Source of the DNA: Flaveria trinervia | Lineage: Eukaryota > Streptophyta > Magnoliopsida > Asterales > Asteraceae | Assembly: GCA_025506515.1 (NCBI GenBank) | Contig: CM046458.1 | Coordinates: forward strand, 43,426,574 to 43,490,573 | DNA: 64,000 nt | Reading direction: 5' to 3' | In this document: in pieces, positions 22,324 through 33,035 of the stretch | Position numbering within the stretch: the first letter of the stretch is position 1 | Layout of the letters: each line of letters opens with the position of its first letter | Program-made: the position numbers and the translations under genes | Notes under the pieces: model-generated | Databases searched by the model: none | The model's input: the letters and a program-made list of their open reading frames with translations, nothing else | What the model was told of the DNA's origin: nothing

Positions 22324-23196
22324 TGTTAGGATCAGTGATCTACGTTTGATTGATTAGAGAGTATTGCAACGGAAATCAAACAATGAATTAGACAATTCAC
22401 AAGAACACAATTGATATTCAATATAAAAGTAAACGGTTATAGAGAGAGAATTCTGCGAAAGATATTTCATTCAATATGCGCTTTCGTGGTAACAGAATGT
22501 CACACGTACAATTAGGTCAACATCTCTTATATAGGAGATGTGACGTCTGCTGATGTCACTTGATAGTGACATCTAACAGAATTATTCAAACTACTGATAG
22601 TTAACACAACTACTGAAGATGTCAAAATAGCTTACATCTTCTTACAAAAATACTAAGTGTTAACTATCACTACAACTACTGAAAAGAAACTACTGAAACT
22701 ACAACGACTGAAGAACATGCTCTTCAGTCGTTTTACAAGTACTGAAATAGAAAAGAAAATTACTGAAAGGAAACCATCACAACAACTAAAGAATGCTTCT
22801 TCAGCTGTTGTAACAAACTCTGAAGGCTTCAGTACTTGTACTTGAACTTCAGCTGTTGTCATCAGCTGATGTCTTCAGCTGTTGTCTTCAGTCTTTGTAC
22901 TTCAGCTGTTGATCTTCAGTATTTTAGTCTTCAGCTGTTGATCTTCAGACTTTGGTCTTCAGCTGTTGAAGTCTTCAGTACTTTAGTCTTCAGATTTTGA
23001 AGTCTTTAGTACTTTAGTTTTCAGCTGTTGATCTTCAGACTTTGGTCTTCAGCTGTTGAAGTCTTCAGTACTTTGTTCTTCAGCTATTGCTCTTCAGACT
23101 TTGTCAAACAGCTGATCAAGTCTTCAGCAGTTGTTGTGATGTCTGTGGGACTTAGAGGTTTTTCTGATCAGGCTTATTGGTTCTTTTGGTCCAACA
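22324..23196 (-). mobile_element. Copia-type solo LTR with CAGCTG-rich repeats
   Basis: 873 bp beginning TGTTAGGATCAGTG and ending TTTTGGTCCAACA, so both orientations give TG...CA ends. The right half (22840-23130) is a run of CTTCAGCTGTTGATCTTCAGACTTTGGT-type units. No internal domain adjoins it and the flanking 5-mers do not match, so one border was probably rearranged. The minus-strand reading is chosen because TGTTGGACCAAAAG is the more usual LTR start. Confidence 0.6.
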
Positions 23197-23908
23197 TACA
23201 GAGTGAAGAAACATCAAAAGGTGTCGGGCAAAATCATAGCATGGGCGTATTTTGAAGATCTAAACGTTTATGCAGTTAAACGTGAGAAAGGGATTGGGTA
23301 CTTCAGGTTCCCACACGACCTGAAGACTCTTCCTGGATTTGAGCTTAACCAGTTAGCAAAGTTGAAATTGCTATATGCTGACCCATGCAAAATGTTGGGC
23401 TGGTTTGAAGCAGCTCTAAAGAGAGAGTACCACACCAGATGGGTCAACTTCAAACCTCAGCAACCAATGAGGTATATCAGACGGTCTGAGGTTGATGCCA
23501 TAACTGAAAAACCGAAAATAGTGCTGGAGTCCTCTGCGCACAATGTCTAAGATCCCTCTACGGGAAATGCCACAGGACTTCACTCCACACTTCAAATGGT
23601 GGTACTATGATTAGAGGACAGGAGAGGCAGTCATAGTATTGAACAAGAATGGTATAATGGAAACCATGAGGGTGTTTGACCCAATGTGGCTTACAAACTT
23701 GTCTGCTGATGATGTCTATACATTATACAAGTTGCCACTATTCTATGACTCTCAAGATATGTACAAGCTCTACAATTTCAGAACGTGATACGACTCTGTT
23801 TTGTTTTTGAGATACACACAGGAGTCACAAGAGAAGAGAAGTACAAGAAGTTTGAGGAACTTATGAAGGATGTAAGACATTAGATGAAACTAGGTCCAAA
23901 GGGGTGTT
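23197..23908 (+). pseudogene. Accessory protein of the pol-less element: C-terminal module
   Basis: From about 23190 the frame reads G-P-T-Y-R-V-K-K, then V-S-G-K-I-I-A-W-A-Y, Y-A-V-K-R-E-K-G-I, L-P-G-F-E-L and M-L-G-W-F, ending at a stop at 23548-23550. A second stretch starting at the ATG at 23549 has W-W-Y-Y-D, a stop, then V-I-V-L-N-K-N-G-I, V-F-D-P-M-W-L and L-P-L-F-Y-D-S, reaching 23788. The spacing of a beta-rich strand, a G-I turn and an L-P-x-x-x-L helix is the same in both stretches, as if one domain were duplicated. The first stretch parallels 43083-43400 of the SIRE-like element. Confidence 0.6.
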
Positions 23909-24573
23909 TGTAGATACATGTGTCCCTATTTTCTGAACTTAATATAATATGTCTTTATTGTCTTACACCTATGTAATTGAACGGGTACTGAATGAAATAC
24001 AATGTGTGGTTGTGCTTATAATATTGAATATTTCATTGCTTGGTATGTAATAACGCTTATTGAACTAACTATATAGGTTGTGGTTGTTTGAATACATCTA
24101 AGTCAATTAATGATTATGAAACATATTCAAACTTAATTATATGAAGTTCTCATGCGATTGGCCCATGCTAATAGACCATACGCATGAACAACTTCATGCT
24201 AATGAACCCAGTCGTACGAATGAACCAGGAGACTGGATCAGTTGCATGATTGTAACATGAGATTGGCTCAGTCACACCACTGAACACTCAGTCGTGCGAA
24301 TGGATCAACCGCATGACTCAATCGCACGACTGAACCATGCAAATGGTCCAGTCGCACGATTGAGAAACCCTAACCTATAAATACCACTTAAATTATGGAA
24401 AAACTAGACACTTTGAATAATTCAATACCTAGACGTACCCTAGCCGTCTAGAGACCTCTAGCAACCTGTTCCAACTTCATAGATCGCAGTAGATTGATTG
24501 CTAATCGTTCTTAACGTTTAGATTCAATCTTTAGTTGATTCTGTTAGTATTCGTCGAGTACACGATTCTAACA
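23909..24573 (+). repeat. 3' LTR of the pol-less element
   Basis: 665 bp. It is about 100 bp shorter than the 5' LTR: one palindromic unit is missing near 24260, and about 75 bp are missing between GATTCT and GTTAGTATTC at 24540, a deletion with a short shared TCT at its ends. Confidence 0.8.
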
Positions 24574-25653
24574 TGATCTTTGTCTGGTTGTGCAAATCTG
24601 AAGCTTCTTCTGTAGTTATATGAAAAAGATGGATAACTTAGAGATCCATATCAACTGTTTATAAATGAGCAAACCAGATGATCTTTCTTTTTTTTTTCCA
24701 ATTTATGACATGACCCGTTAACTCAACCTGACTCGATTTGGAGACAAATCTATTAGTGTTTGGGGTAAATTTGTTGGGTCATAAATGACACAATTAAAGT
24801 TAAACTTCTAGCCCATTTAACTATCGTGTAAATTAGGCTCATAGGTTGACATAACACAATTATGCTTCGTATATCAGAATGATATAGTTCATGAATAATA
24901 ATAAATACTTTATATTTCAAATGATGTCCTTAGACTATATAGTAAATTACAAATTGACATTGATTTTAATAATTACAGTGCATGCGTTTTATTTGAAATT
25001 TTACATGTCTTTTGCCTTTTCAACTAACTGGTGTTAATTTTTTTCTTATTACCTAAAGTATAAAATGACTTTTGCTCGAAGGACAAAATGCAGAAATCGT
25101 AATATTAGTATATGACATAATCTGTGATTTATTCAAAGTTTACTTTTTTTCCTTTTTTTAATATTCTTTTTCTTTTCTTTTCTTTCTTCTCTTTTATCTT
25201 TCTATCACTTTTATTTTATAGATTATTTTAAAATGATATTATTAATTAATCAACTAGCATCATACATATGTTGCTACACAGGGTACAAGCTGCTCATGCG
25301 ACATTTGTTCACATCGTCACCATTGATCTAGTCAGGGGAATCGATCTTTGCTACTGTGGTTCCGCCGGCAACAGAAAGGATGCACCAGCGGTGGAGATAA
25401 TGTGGAGGTTTGCGACAACTAATGCATACATAGGGTGATGAAATTGGAGAGGATTGAGTGAGAAGATGAGAGTAAATACATAATGTGAGAGGATTAAATT
25501 GATTCACGGGGTTCTCTTCGAAGTCCTTGGTTCATGGTGTATGTACAAGGGATGGTTTTGCTATAGATGAACAAATGTATTCCATTATACTGCTTTTTTT
25601 AACAGATACTTTATTTATTATATTATTTAAATAAAAATTCAACGTTAATAATA
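24574..25653. other. Host flank: PPR-like scrap, then unrecognised DNA
   Basis: 24574-24700 continues the third PPR-like copy (a G-D-L/N-Q-L-F-like unit near 24630). 24690-24870 contains TGGGTCA/TGACCCG and GACACAA words that could be a worn TIR element. 25140-25200 is a pyrimidine tract. 25260-25600 has a more balanced base composition and could be an old exon, but no frame or motif supports a gene call. Confidence 0.4.
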
Positions 25654-25658
25654 GAAAT

Positions 25659-25832
25659 TGAAAGAATTGTATGATCCAAGTCGGGTCATACCAATAACAA
25701 GCCAAACAAACACCGACAAATATTATTTGTTGATTAGATCAAAACAAATAAATATAAACACCAATTTAGAAACCGGGTTTTCTAAATCATTGCTTTTGCA
25801 AATGAACAATTTATATAATATATATTAATATA

Positions 25833-25874
<42 letters not shown>

Positions 25875-26597
25875 TATTGTTCATATGGGATTATTTGTTC
25901 ATTTTTAAATTAGTTAAATAATGACAAATAATAGTGTGTGGTTAGTGATATAAAATTAAAATGGTTTAATTTTACATTATAAGGATGCAAGAGTATATTT
26001 TTTAAAAAATTTTGAAACATGATGGAGACAAAAGGGAGCCAAATTCGGCTGCCCCTTTGGTCTTGGAGAACCCCCTTTTTTTGGTTCCAAGGCCATGCAT
26101 AACTCCACTCAAGAACTCTCTTGCATACTCTTCATTCTCTCTCACACACACAAGAGAAGCTCTCTCTCTTTTCTTACTCAAAAATCTTGGTTTTGAGCAA
26201 AAGGAATCAGGAATTTTCAGCTTTGAAAAGAAGAGTTCTTGGCTGAAAAGATTCAACAAGAGAAGAGTTCTTCAAGTTGGTGTTGCAAGCCCTAGCAAAG
26301 GAAGGTGTTTGTACAAGCTTGGGGTATCACTCCTTGAGGTTTTCTTGGTTGAAAACTCAACCATAAAGTCATCTTCACAGCTCTCATCTTTGGATTTTAG
26401 GAAGCTACAAGGTTGTATATACTTCTAAGTATCTTATGTCCTTTGTTGTATGCATTTGTATAATGATCCATGGCTTGGGGTTCTTTATTAAATGGGTTAA
26501 TAATCATCTTATTAACATGTTTTAAAATATAAATCCGCTGCGTTTTCATATAACACAAGAGAATATGAGCTTTGATAAACATGTTAAATCCCCTTCA
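25659..26597 (+). repeat. 5' LTR of the copia element
   Basis: 939 bp. It lacks the ATCTGCCCAAGATACATATT... segment that follows TGAAAGAATTG in the 3' LTR. It has a (TA)n run at about 25815-25877. The PBS just after it (TGGCATCAAGAGCC at 26599) is a variant of the tRNA-Met site. Confidence 0.85.
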
Positions 26598-28023
26598 ATG
26601 GCATCAAGAGCCACTTATACATATGCATACATGTTTTCTATCTTACTAGTTCACGGTTTTATGGTGCTAGACACCCAAAATCCGTGAGTTAGAGGGCTGG
26701 ATTTTGCCCCCTTTTGGGTGTTTTAAAGATGCTACTTTATGCATATAAGGATCTTTAAAACTCTAGATTATTAGATGTTTGTTTATATGTTCTAAACCCA
26801 TTTGTTCTTGGTTTATGTTGGCCAAGAACATGGGCTCTAAGGGGCTGCCAAAATCGATTATCTTGTGTATGTTTGACATGTTGTTGATTATGCATAACAA
26901 AGCCTAGACCATTTGGATTGAATGATTGGTTGTCATGTTATATTCATTTGGGCATATTTTTTGTTGTTTCAAGTCTTGTTTTGTAATCTATATTCATATG
27001 GTTTGTAATAAATAGAATAGGAGTTTATCTTTACTAGAAAAATGTATTAGGATACATATTTTGTAAGGATGCTCAAGATCAAGACTTGAAGAGAAGATGG
27101 ACAAAGAGAATGCTTGAAGATGTGGTTTCAAGTAGGAGTTCCTTTTGTCAACCATGTGTCATGTTCTTAACCCTTAGGACAAGACCTTTTGACACACTTG
27201 TTTTGGCTAAACAAGTGTGCTCAACTTAGTATGCTTTGTTATGCATATATGCATTGTTTTGGTTATGCTTGGTTGAATGCTTATGATGTTGTTTTGTTTT
27301 GAATATTTGGATGTGATTAACAAACCATCAACTAGAACAAGCTATAACAAGAAATTGGTTCACAAATTATTAAGCAAAATAGAATGGTTCTATAAAAGGA
27401 GTTAATGGTTTGCAAAATAAATTTTTTTTAAAAGAACCAAAAGGGTACCATATGGTTGAATGCATACAATCATATGGTACATGGTCTTTTCTAAAACAAG
27501 AGATTGTGAAATTATAAATCCCTTTTGAAAACAAGTTAAACACCATCCTTTTACACAACACTTAGGTCACTTGAAAACTCTTAGTGGGATAAAGGTCACC
27601 TAACCACTTTGAGGGAACTTGTAACTTGAGGTGAGAATACCATGTTTGTGGCATAAAGGTCACCTAACCACTTATGTAGTAAACTCATACGTGTGTGTAA
27701 GTAGGACGACTTGATTTATAAAATATATTGAATGGATCACCTAAAATGTGTTTTATAAAAGGTGTTGATGGGATAAACATGCCGTTATAAACATAAGATG
27801 TTCTAACGATCCCATACCACTAGAAGTTGCAATAGGTTGCAATTGTCATTTATGACTACCTTGTTTATTTAAATAATGGGATAAAGGTCACCTAACCAAA
27901 TTTAAATATAACGTTGGATTCTAAAATTTTATTATTAATAGTCTATGAGACATAAAGGGTATTAATAAATGAGATATACAATATATCAACGATTACTAAA
28001 ATGGACTTTGTAAAATCTTGTAG
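26598..28023 (+). other. 1.4-kb untranslated leader of the copia element
   Basis: No long frame. An 18-mer, ATAAAGGTCACCTAACCA, occurs three times without a change (27589-27606, 27653-27670, 27881-27898). Long leaders with repeats are unusual but known for plant copia elements. Confidence 0.6.
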
Positions 28024-28905
28024 ATGGCCGACAACAACAACGCTAATAATGATGTTCCTAACCAAAACAACCAATCCCTTAGGGCGATCCTTCAAAGGGA
28101 TCGTCTAACACCTAACAACTTCATGGATTGGTACCGCAACTTGAGAATTGTTCTCAAGCAAGAAAGGCGGGCCTACATTCTTGATGATCCCATTCCCGAT
28201 GAACCTAACGAGGAGGATGTGGAGGCCTATAATGATTGGGTTAAATATGTGGAAGACTCCGTCCAAGTCTCTTGCTTAATGTTAGCAAGTATGACACACG
28301 AACTCCAAAAGGAGTATGAGCTCCATGGAGCCTATGACATGATCACTAAGTTGCGGGAAACGTTCCAGCAACAAGCTAGAGTGGAGCGCGCTTTGAAACG
28401 GTTTGAGCGCTTCATGCATGTCGGATGGAAGAATCCAAACAGTTTCATCTTATGTTCTTAAGATGAAAAGCCACATCGACCACCTTCAAAGGCTAAATTG
28501 TCCTGTCTCAAAGGAGTTGGCCACGGATTTGATCCTTAATGGCCTAACTAAAAGGTTTGAGGCATTCGTCATGAATTACAACATGAATGGATGGGACAAG
28601 ACCATAAATGAACTTCATTCGATGCTCAAATCAGCTGAGGCGGGAATGGGTAAAAGGGTTTTACCGTTCTCACCATTAATGAAGGTGGGAGAAGGAGAAG
28701 GTCTCTACCCCCTCTAAGGCAACTGTTGCCAAAGGAAAGGGGCACTCAAAGGGAAAAGGGAAGATGGTTGTTAGGGCGGAAGCTCCGAAGCCCAAGGAGA
28801 AGAAGCAAAAGGTTGCTGTTAACGACCATGCTTTAAATGTGGTGAGATAGGGCATTGGATGAGAAATTGTCCAGTCTATCTCAAAGAGTTGAGAGAAAAG
28901 AGGGA
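28024..28905 (+). pseudogene. gag of the copia element
   Basis: Starts M-A-D-N-N-N-A-N-N. L-T-P-N-N-F-M-D-W-Y-R-N-L-R-I-V-L is the N-terminal Gag domain, and Y-D-M-I-T-K-L-R-E-T-F-Q-Q-Q-A-R is the UBN2 helix region. A frameshift near 28430 moves the reading into V-L-K-M-K-S-H-I-D-H-L, and a further shift occurs near 28690. The zinc knuckle C-F-K-C-G-E-I-G-H-W-M-R-N-C (CX2CX4HX4C) is intact at 28829-28870. Gag forms the particle and binds the RNA; this copy cannot produce it whole. Confidence 0.85.
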
Positions 28906-30060
28906 TGCCGGGCAAACCTCAAGTATAATTTACATGAAATGTTGAGCTAAATGTTATTTCTTCTAACACATGGGTATTAGATACCGGATGTGGAACTCAC
29001 ATTTGCAATTTATTGCAGGGGTTCAAAAGAAATGGGCATTATGCAAAAGGGGAAATAAGTCTCTTCATGGGCAATGGTGCAAAGGTTCATGTTGAAGCCC
29101 AAGGAGACTACATTTTGAAGCTTCCAAGTGGCTTGGAAGTTATTTTAAACAATGTATTATATGCTCCTAGTTTGACTAGGAACATATTTTCTGTTTCCCG
29201 TTTAAGACAATATGATTATGATTTCAAGTTTGTTGACAATGATATTCTTGTTTCTTTAAATCATGTATTTTATTTTAAGGCTATACCTGTAATGGTATTT
29301 ATGAATTGGTTCATGAAAACGTACAATATGATAGCTCAATATACCAAGCAACCACCAAAAGACTCAAATTAGATTTAAGTGATACCTACCTTTGGCATTG
29401 CCGTCTTGGTCATATAAACAAGAAACGTATACAAACACTTCAAAAGAATGGTCTCTTAAAACAAATGAATATGATTCATTTGATGTATGTGAATCTTGTT
29501 TACAAGGAAAAATGACTAAGGCACCCTTTAGTGGAACTAACGAAAGGGCAAAAGATTTATTAGGTATCATACATTCGGATGTATGTGGTCCTTTTAAGCC
29601 AATGACTAGGAATGGTGAAAGATACTTCATTACCTTTACCGACGATTATAGTCGCTATGGGTACGTGTACTTATTAAGGCACAAAGATGAAGCTTTTGAA
29701 ATGTTCAAAATCTTCAAGAATGAAGTGGAAAATCACAACTCAACAAGTCAATTAAAATTCTCCGCACCGATAGAGATGGTGAATACCTAAGTGATGTCTT
29801 TCAAGATCATCTTAGGAGTTGTGGGATTGTCTCACAACTCACTCCACCTGGAACACCACAACATAATGGTGTGTCTGAGAGGAGGAATCGAACCTTATTG
29901 GATATGGTTCGATCTATGATGGCTAGAAGCACATTACCTCTATCATTCTGGGGTTTCGCTTTGCTCTCCGCGGCCCGTATTCTGAATATCGCCCCAACCA
30001 AAAAGGTGGAAAAGACACCTTTTGAGATATGGCATGGAAGAATGCCATCCTATCGTACTT
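28906..30060 (+). pseudogene. Protease and integrase of the copia element
   Basis: The protease site W-V-L-D-T-G-C-G-T-H-I-C is at about 28968 and G-N-G is further on. The pre-integrase zinc segment has W-H-C-R-L-G-H near 29390 and C-E-S-C near 29490. The integrase core has H-S-D-V-C-G-P-F near 29572, T-D-x-D-G-E near 29770 and N-G-V-S-E-R-R-N-R-T near 29865. Frame changes occur near 29290, 29460 and 29760, and again near 30050. The D-D-E triad positions are all present, spread over different frames. Confidence 0.85.
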
Positions 30061-32037
30061 AAGGGTCTGGGGTTGTGAGGCTTATGTTAAGACTCCCACC
30101 CCAAACAAATTAGATGTCCGATCCACCAAGTGTATCTTTGTTGGATATCCTAGAGATTCTATGGGATATTATTTCTATGACCCATTGGAACAAAAGGTGT
30201 TTGTTGCCAGAAAGGGTGAGTTCTTAGAAACAAAGTTCCTTATGGAAGGAACTGGCAGTAGAACAGTGGATCTTGAGGAGGATCAAGAAACACAGCCCGA
30301 TGCACGTTTGGTTGAAACTAGCACTCAACGTGAGGATGTTGAGGATGATCAAGCGGTTGATCGATACACACAAAACGTTCACAGAAGTGGTAGAACTAGT
30401 AATCCACCTGACAGATACGGATTTTTCATGGATAGATGCTATGTGGTGGATTCAGATGAACCAACCACATATCATGATGCAGTGTCCAATTTGGATTGTG
30501 ACAAATGGCTTGAGGCCATGAACGTTGAGATGCAATCCATGTATGACAATCAAGTTTGGGAACTTGTTGTGCCACCTCTTAATTCCAAAATAATTAGAAG
30601 TAAGTGGGTTTTCAAGAAGAAAACTGATATGCATGGAAACTTGGATACTTACAAAGCTAGACTTGTAGCAAAGGGTTTCACTCAAACTCAAGGGGTTGAT
30701 TATGATGAAACCTTCTCACCTGTTGCAATGCTTAAGTCTATAAGGATATTGTTTGCCATAGCAGCTCATTATGATTATGAGATTTGGCAAATGGATGTCA
30801 AAACCGCTTTCCTAAATGGATATCTTGAGGAAGATGTCTATATGGTTCAGCCTGAAGGTTTTGTGATCCAAAATATCCTAATAAAGTATGCAAGTTAATG
30901 AAATCAATCTATGGATTGAAACAAGCATCAAGAAGTTGGAATCACCGTTTTGATGATGAAGTAAAGAAATTTGGCTTCATCAAAAACGCTAATGAGGCTT
31001 GCGTGTATAAGAAGGCTAGTGGGAGCACAATAACCTTCCTAGTATTATATGTTGATGACATACTACTGTTTGGAAACGACATTCCAACCATGGAAGGTGT
31101 AAAATCCTGGCTTGGAAGTTGTTTTTCCATCAAGGATCTTGGTGAAGCCGCCTATATTCTGGGAATAAAGATCTATAGGGATAGATCAAGATGGCTAATT
31201 GGTTTGAATCAAAGTGCATACATTGACAAAATCTTGAAAAGGTTGAAGATGGAAAACTCTAAGAAAGGTACTGTACCTATTCAGAGAGGGACAATATTGA
31301 GTACGACTCAATGTCCAAGCTCAAAGGAAGAGAAAAATAGAATGAAGACAATCCCATATACATCTGCTATAGGATCCATCATGTATGCAATGATATGCAC
31401 TAGACCAGACGTGTCATGCGCTTTAAGCATGACAAGTAGATACGAGCAAAATCCTGGTGATAGTCATTGGATGGCTGTTAAGAATATTCTGAAGTACCTA
31501 AGTAGGACTAAGGACATGTTCTTGATCTACGGGTCTGGTGAAGAGGAACTCGTTGTAAAAGGTTACACGGATGCGAGTTTCCAAACCGATCGTGATGATT
31601 CACGATCTCAATCGGGGTACATCTTTATTCTGAATGGGAGCTGTTTCTTGGAAAAGCTCAAAGCAAGAAGTCGTAGCGTTGTCCACTACAGAGTCAGAAT
31701 ACGTCGCCGCTTCAATGGCAGCACAGGAAGCTGCATGGCTGAAGAAATTCATAGCCGATCTAGGGGTAGTCCCTTCCATTCAGGCCCCTAGAGATATTTT
31801 GTGACAAGAGGGTGCGATTGCTCAAATCAAGGAACCTCGTGCTCATCAAAAGACTCGGCACATTGAACGGAGATTCAACTACATAAGGGATGAAGTTGAA
31901 AAGGAAAGATATGTATTCGCAAAGTCCACACTGATAAGAACGTTGCGGATCCACTCACAAAACTCCTTGAAAAGGCAAAGCATGAAGGTCATGTTTGTGC
32001 CATGGGACTTAGATATTCTAGTGACTGGTTTGATGTT
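30029..32037 (+). pseudogene. Reverse transcriptase and RNase H of the copia element
   Basis: An open run (30029-30898) covers the end of integrase and the first half of RT: S-K-W-V-F-K-K-K, Y-K-A-R-L-V-A-K-G and Q-M-D-V-K-T-A-F-L-N-G. A single missing base near 30862 shifts the frame; the next run (30898-31791) holds S-I-Y-G-L-K-Q-A, the catalytic Y-V-D-D-I-L-L-F-G and RNase H R-P-D-V-S-C-A-L. A second slip near 31650 precedes the S-T-T-E-S-E-Y-like segment and the terminal H-I-E-R-R-F, A-D-P-L-T-K block that ends at about 32037. Confidence 0.9.
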
Positions 32038-32800
32038 GTATTTTGTATTTGGATATTGGAACTAATGTTATTTGACTTAATTATATGGTTATAATTTCAT
32101 TTGTTCTTCTATTTTAGCATGTTTAAATCCATGAATAAATGAATTACTCTCAACGTCCGTAGTCGATCATACTTGTGGGAACAACCATGAATGTAAGACT
32201 ATAATGAACTTGGATTGGTTGATATTCATAAGGTATGAATATAGAGCAAGAGGTTGCTACCAAAGGTTCATTGATGTCTATGGGATATAGATATTGGACT
32301 GACCCGCTCTCAATTATTTCTGCATGGAATCTTTCTGATTAGTCATAAGAGATTTTGAGTAAAGGCGAATATCATTGTATCCTCAGACTGAGATACATAT
32401 TGGGTCTTGATTTTCACCAAGTATTGTACTTTGACTTATTCCTTTGCTGTTCTGAAAAGGCAGTACATAAGGCTGAGTTCAGGTATGACATGAGGTGATT
32501 GTGAGAGACGTATGTAGTCAAGATGGAATTTGTTCCTCTTATTCGTTGAGAGTTAGATGTCTAAGGCCTGTTAAAGTTAAATCATCAGAGAATGACAATT
32601 CTGTGTCTCTTGGATTTAACATGACGTCTGTAACAAAAGGATAGATGATTAATTCACCTAAAACATTTTCAAGTAAGGTACTTGAAAAGGATGATGTTAT
32701 TGAATGGCACTTAGTCATATACATTAGGGATAGCAAACCGTTGCTACGAGTTATTTGCTGCTTGCATCAATCTTCTATGAATCTTGTGCAAGTGGGAGAT
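32038..32800 (+). other. Non-coding region between RNase H and the 3' LTR
   Basis: About 760 bp without a credible frame or known motif. It ends in the polypurine tract at 32791-32800. It is longer than the usual few tens of bases in plant copia elements, and an old env-like remnant cannot be seen in it. Confidence 0.55.
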
Positions 32801-32989
32801 TGAAAGAATTGATCTGCCCAAGATACATATTAAATTGATGTGGCTAGTGTGATATGATCCAAGTCGGGTCATACCCAATAACAAGCCAACAAACACCGAC
32901 AATATTTATTTGTTGATTAGATCAAAACAAATAAATATACACCAATTTAGAAAACGGGTTTTCTAAATCATTGCTTTTGCAAATGAACA

Positions 32990-33035
<46 letters not shown>

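Larger units (their letters stand above)
15938..24573 (+). mobile_element. Non-autonomous LTR retrotransposon with an accessory ORF and no pol
   Basis: LTRs at 15938-16701 and 23909-24573 start TGTA...ACATGTGTC and end CTAACA. They are flanked by a perfect 5-bp duplication TGATC (15933-15937, 24574-24578). A PBS follows the 5' LTR and a purine-rich CCAAAGGGGTG precedes the 3' LTR. The interior holds two blocks of palindromic repeats, a broken gene for a two-module protein (17979-20614 and 23197-23908), and nested LTRs at 20615-23196. No protease, RT, RNase H or integrase motif is present. This is the layout of a LARD-like element that would need another element's enzymes to move. Its LTR family recurs as a solo LTR at 59902-60631. 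Confidence 0.8.

Noticed and set aside
20610..23194. One simple insertion with CCCAA/TCCAA duplication
   Set aside because: Kept only as a possibility: the two LTR types inside, and the missing outer end of the first, show that at least two events plus a deletion are needed.
26012..26428. A 138-codon frame, with a near copy at 33172-33552
   Set aside because: Both are inside the two LTRs of one copia element; LTR identity, not coding conservation, explains the similarity.
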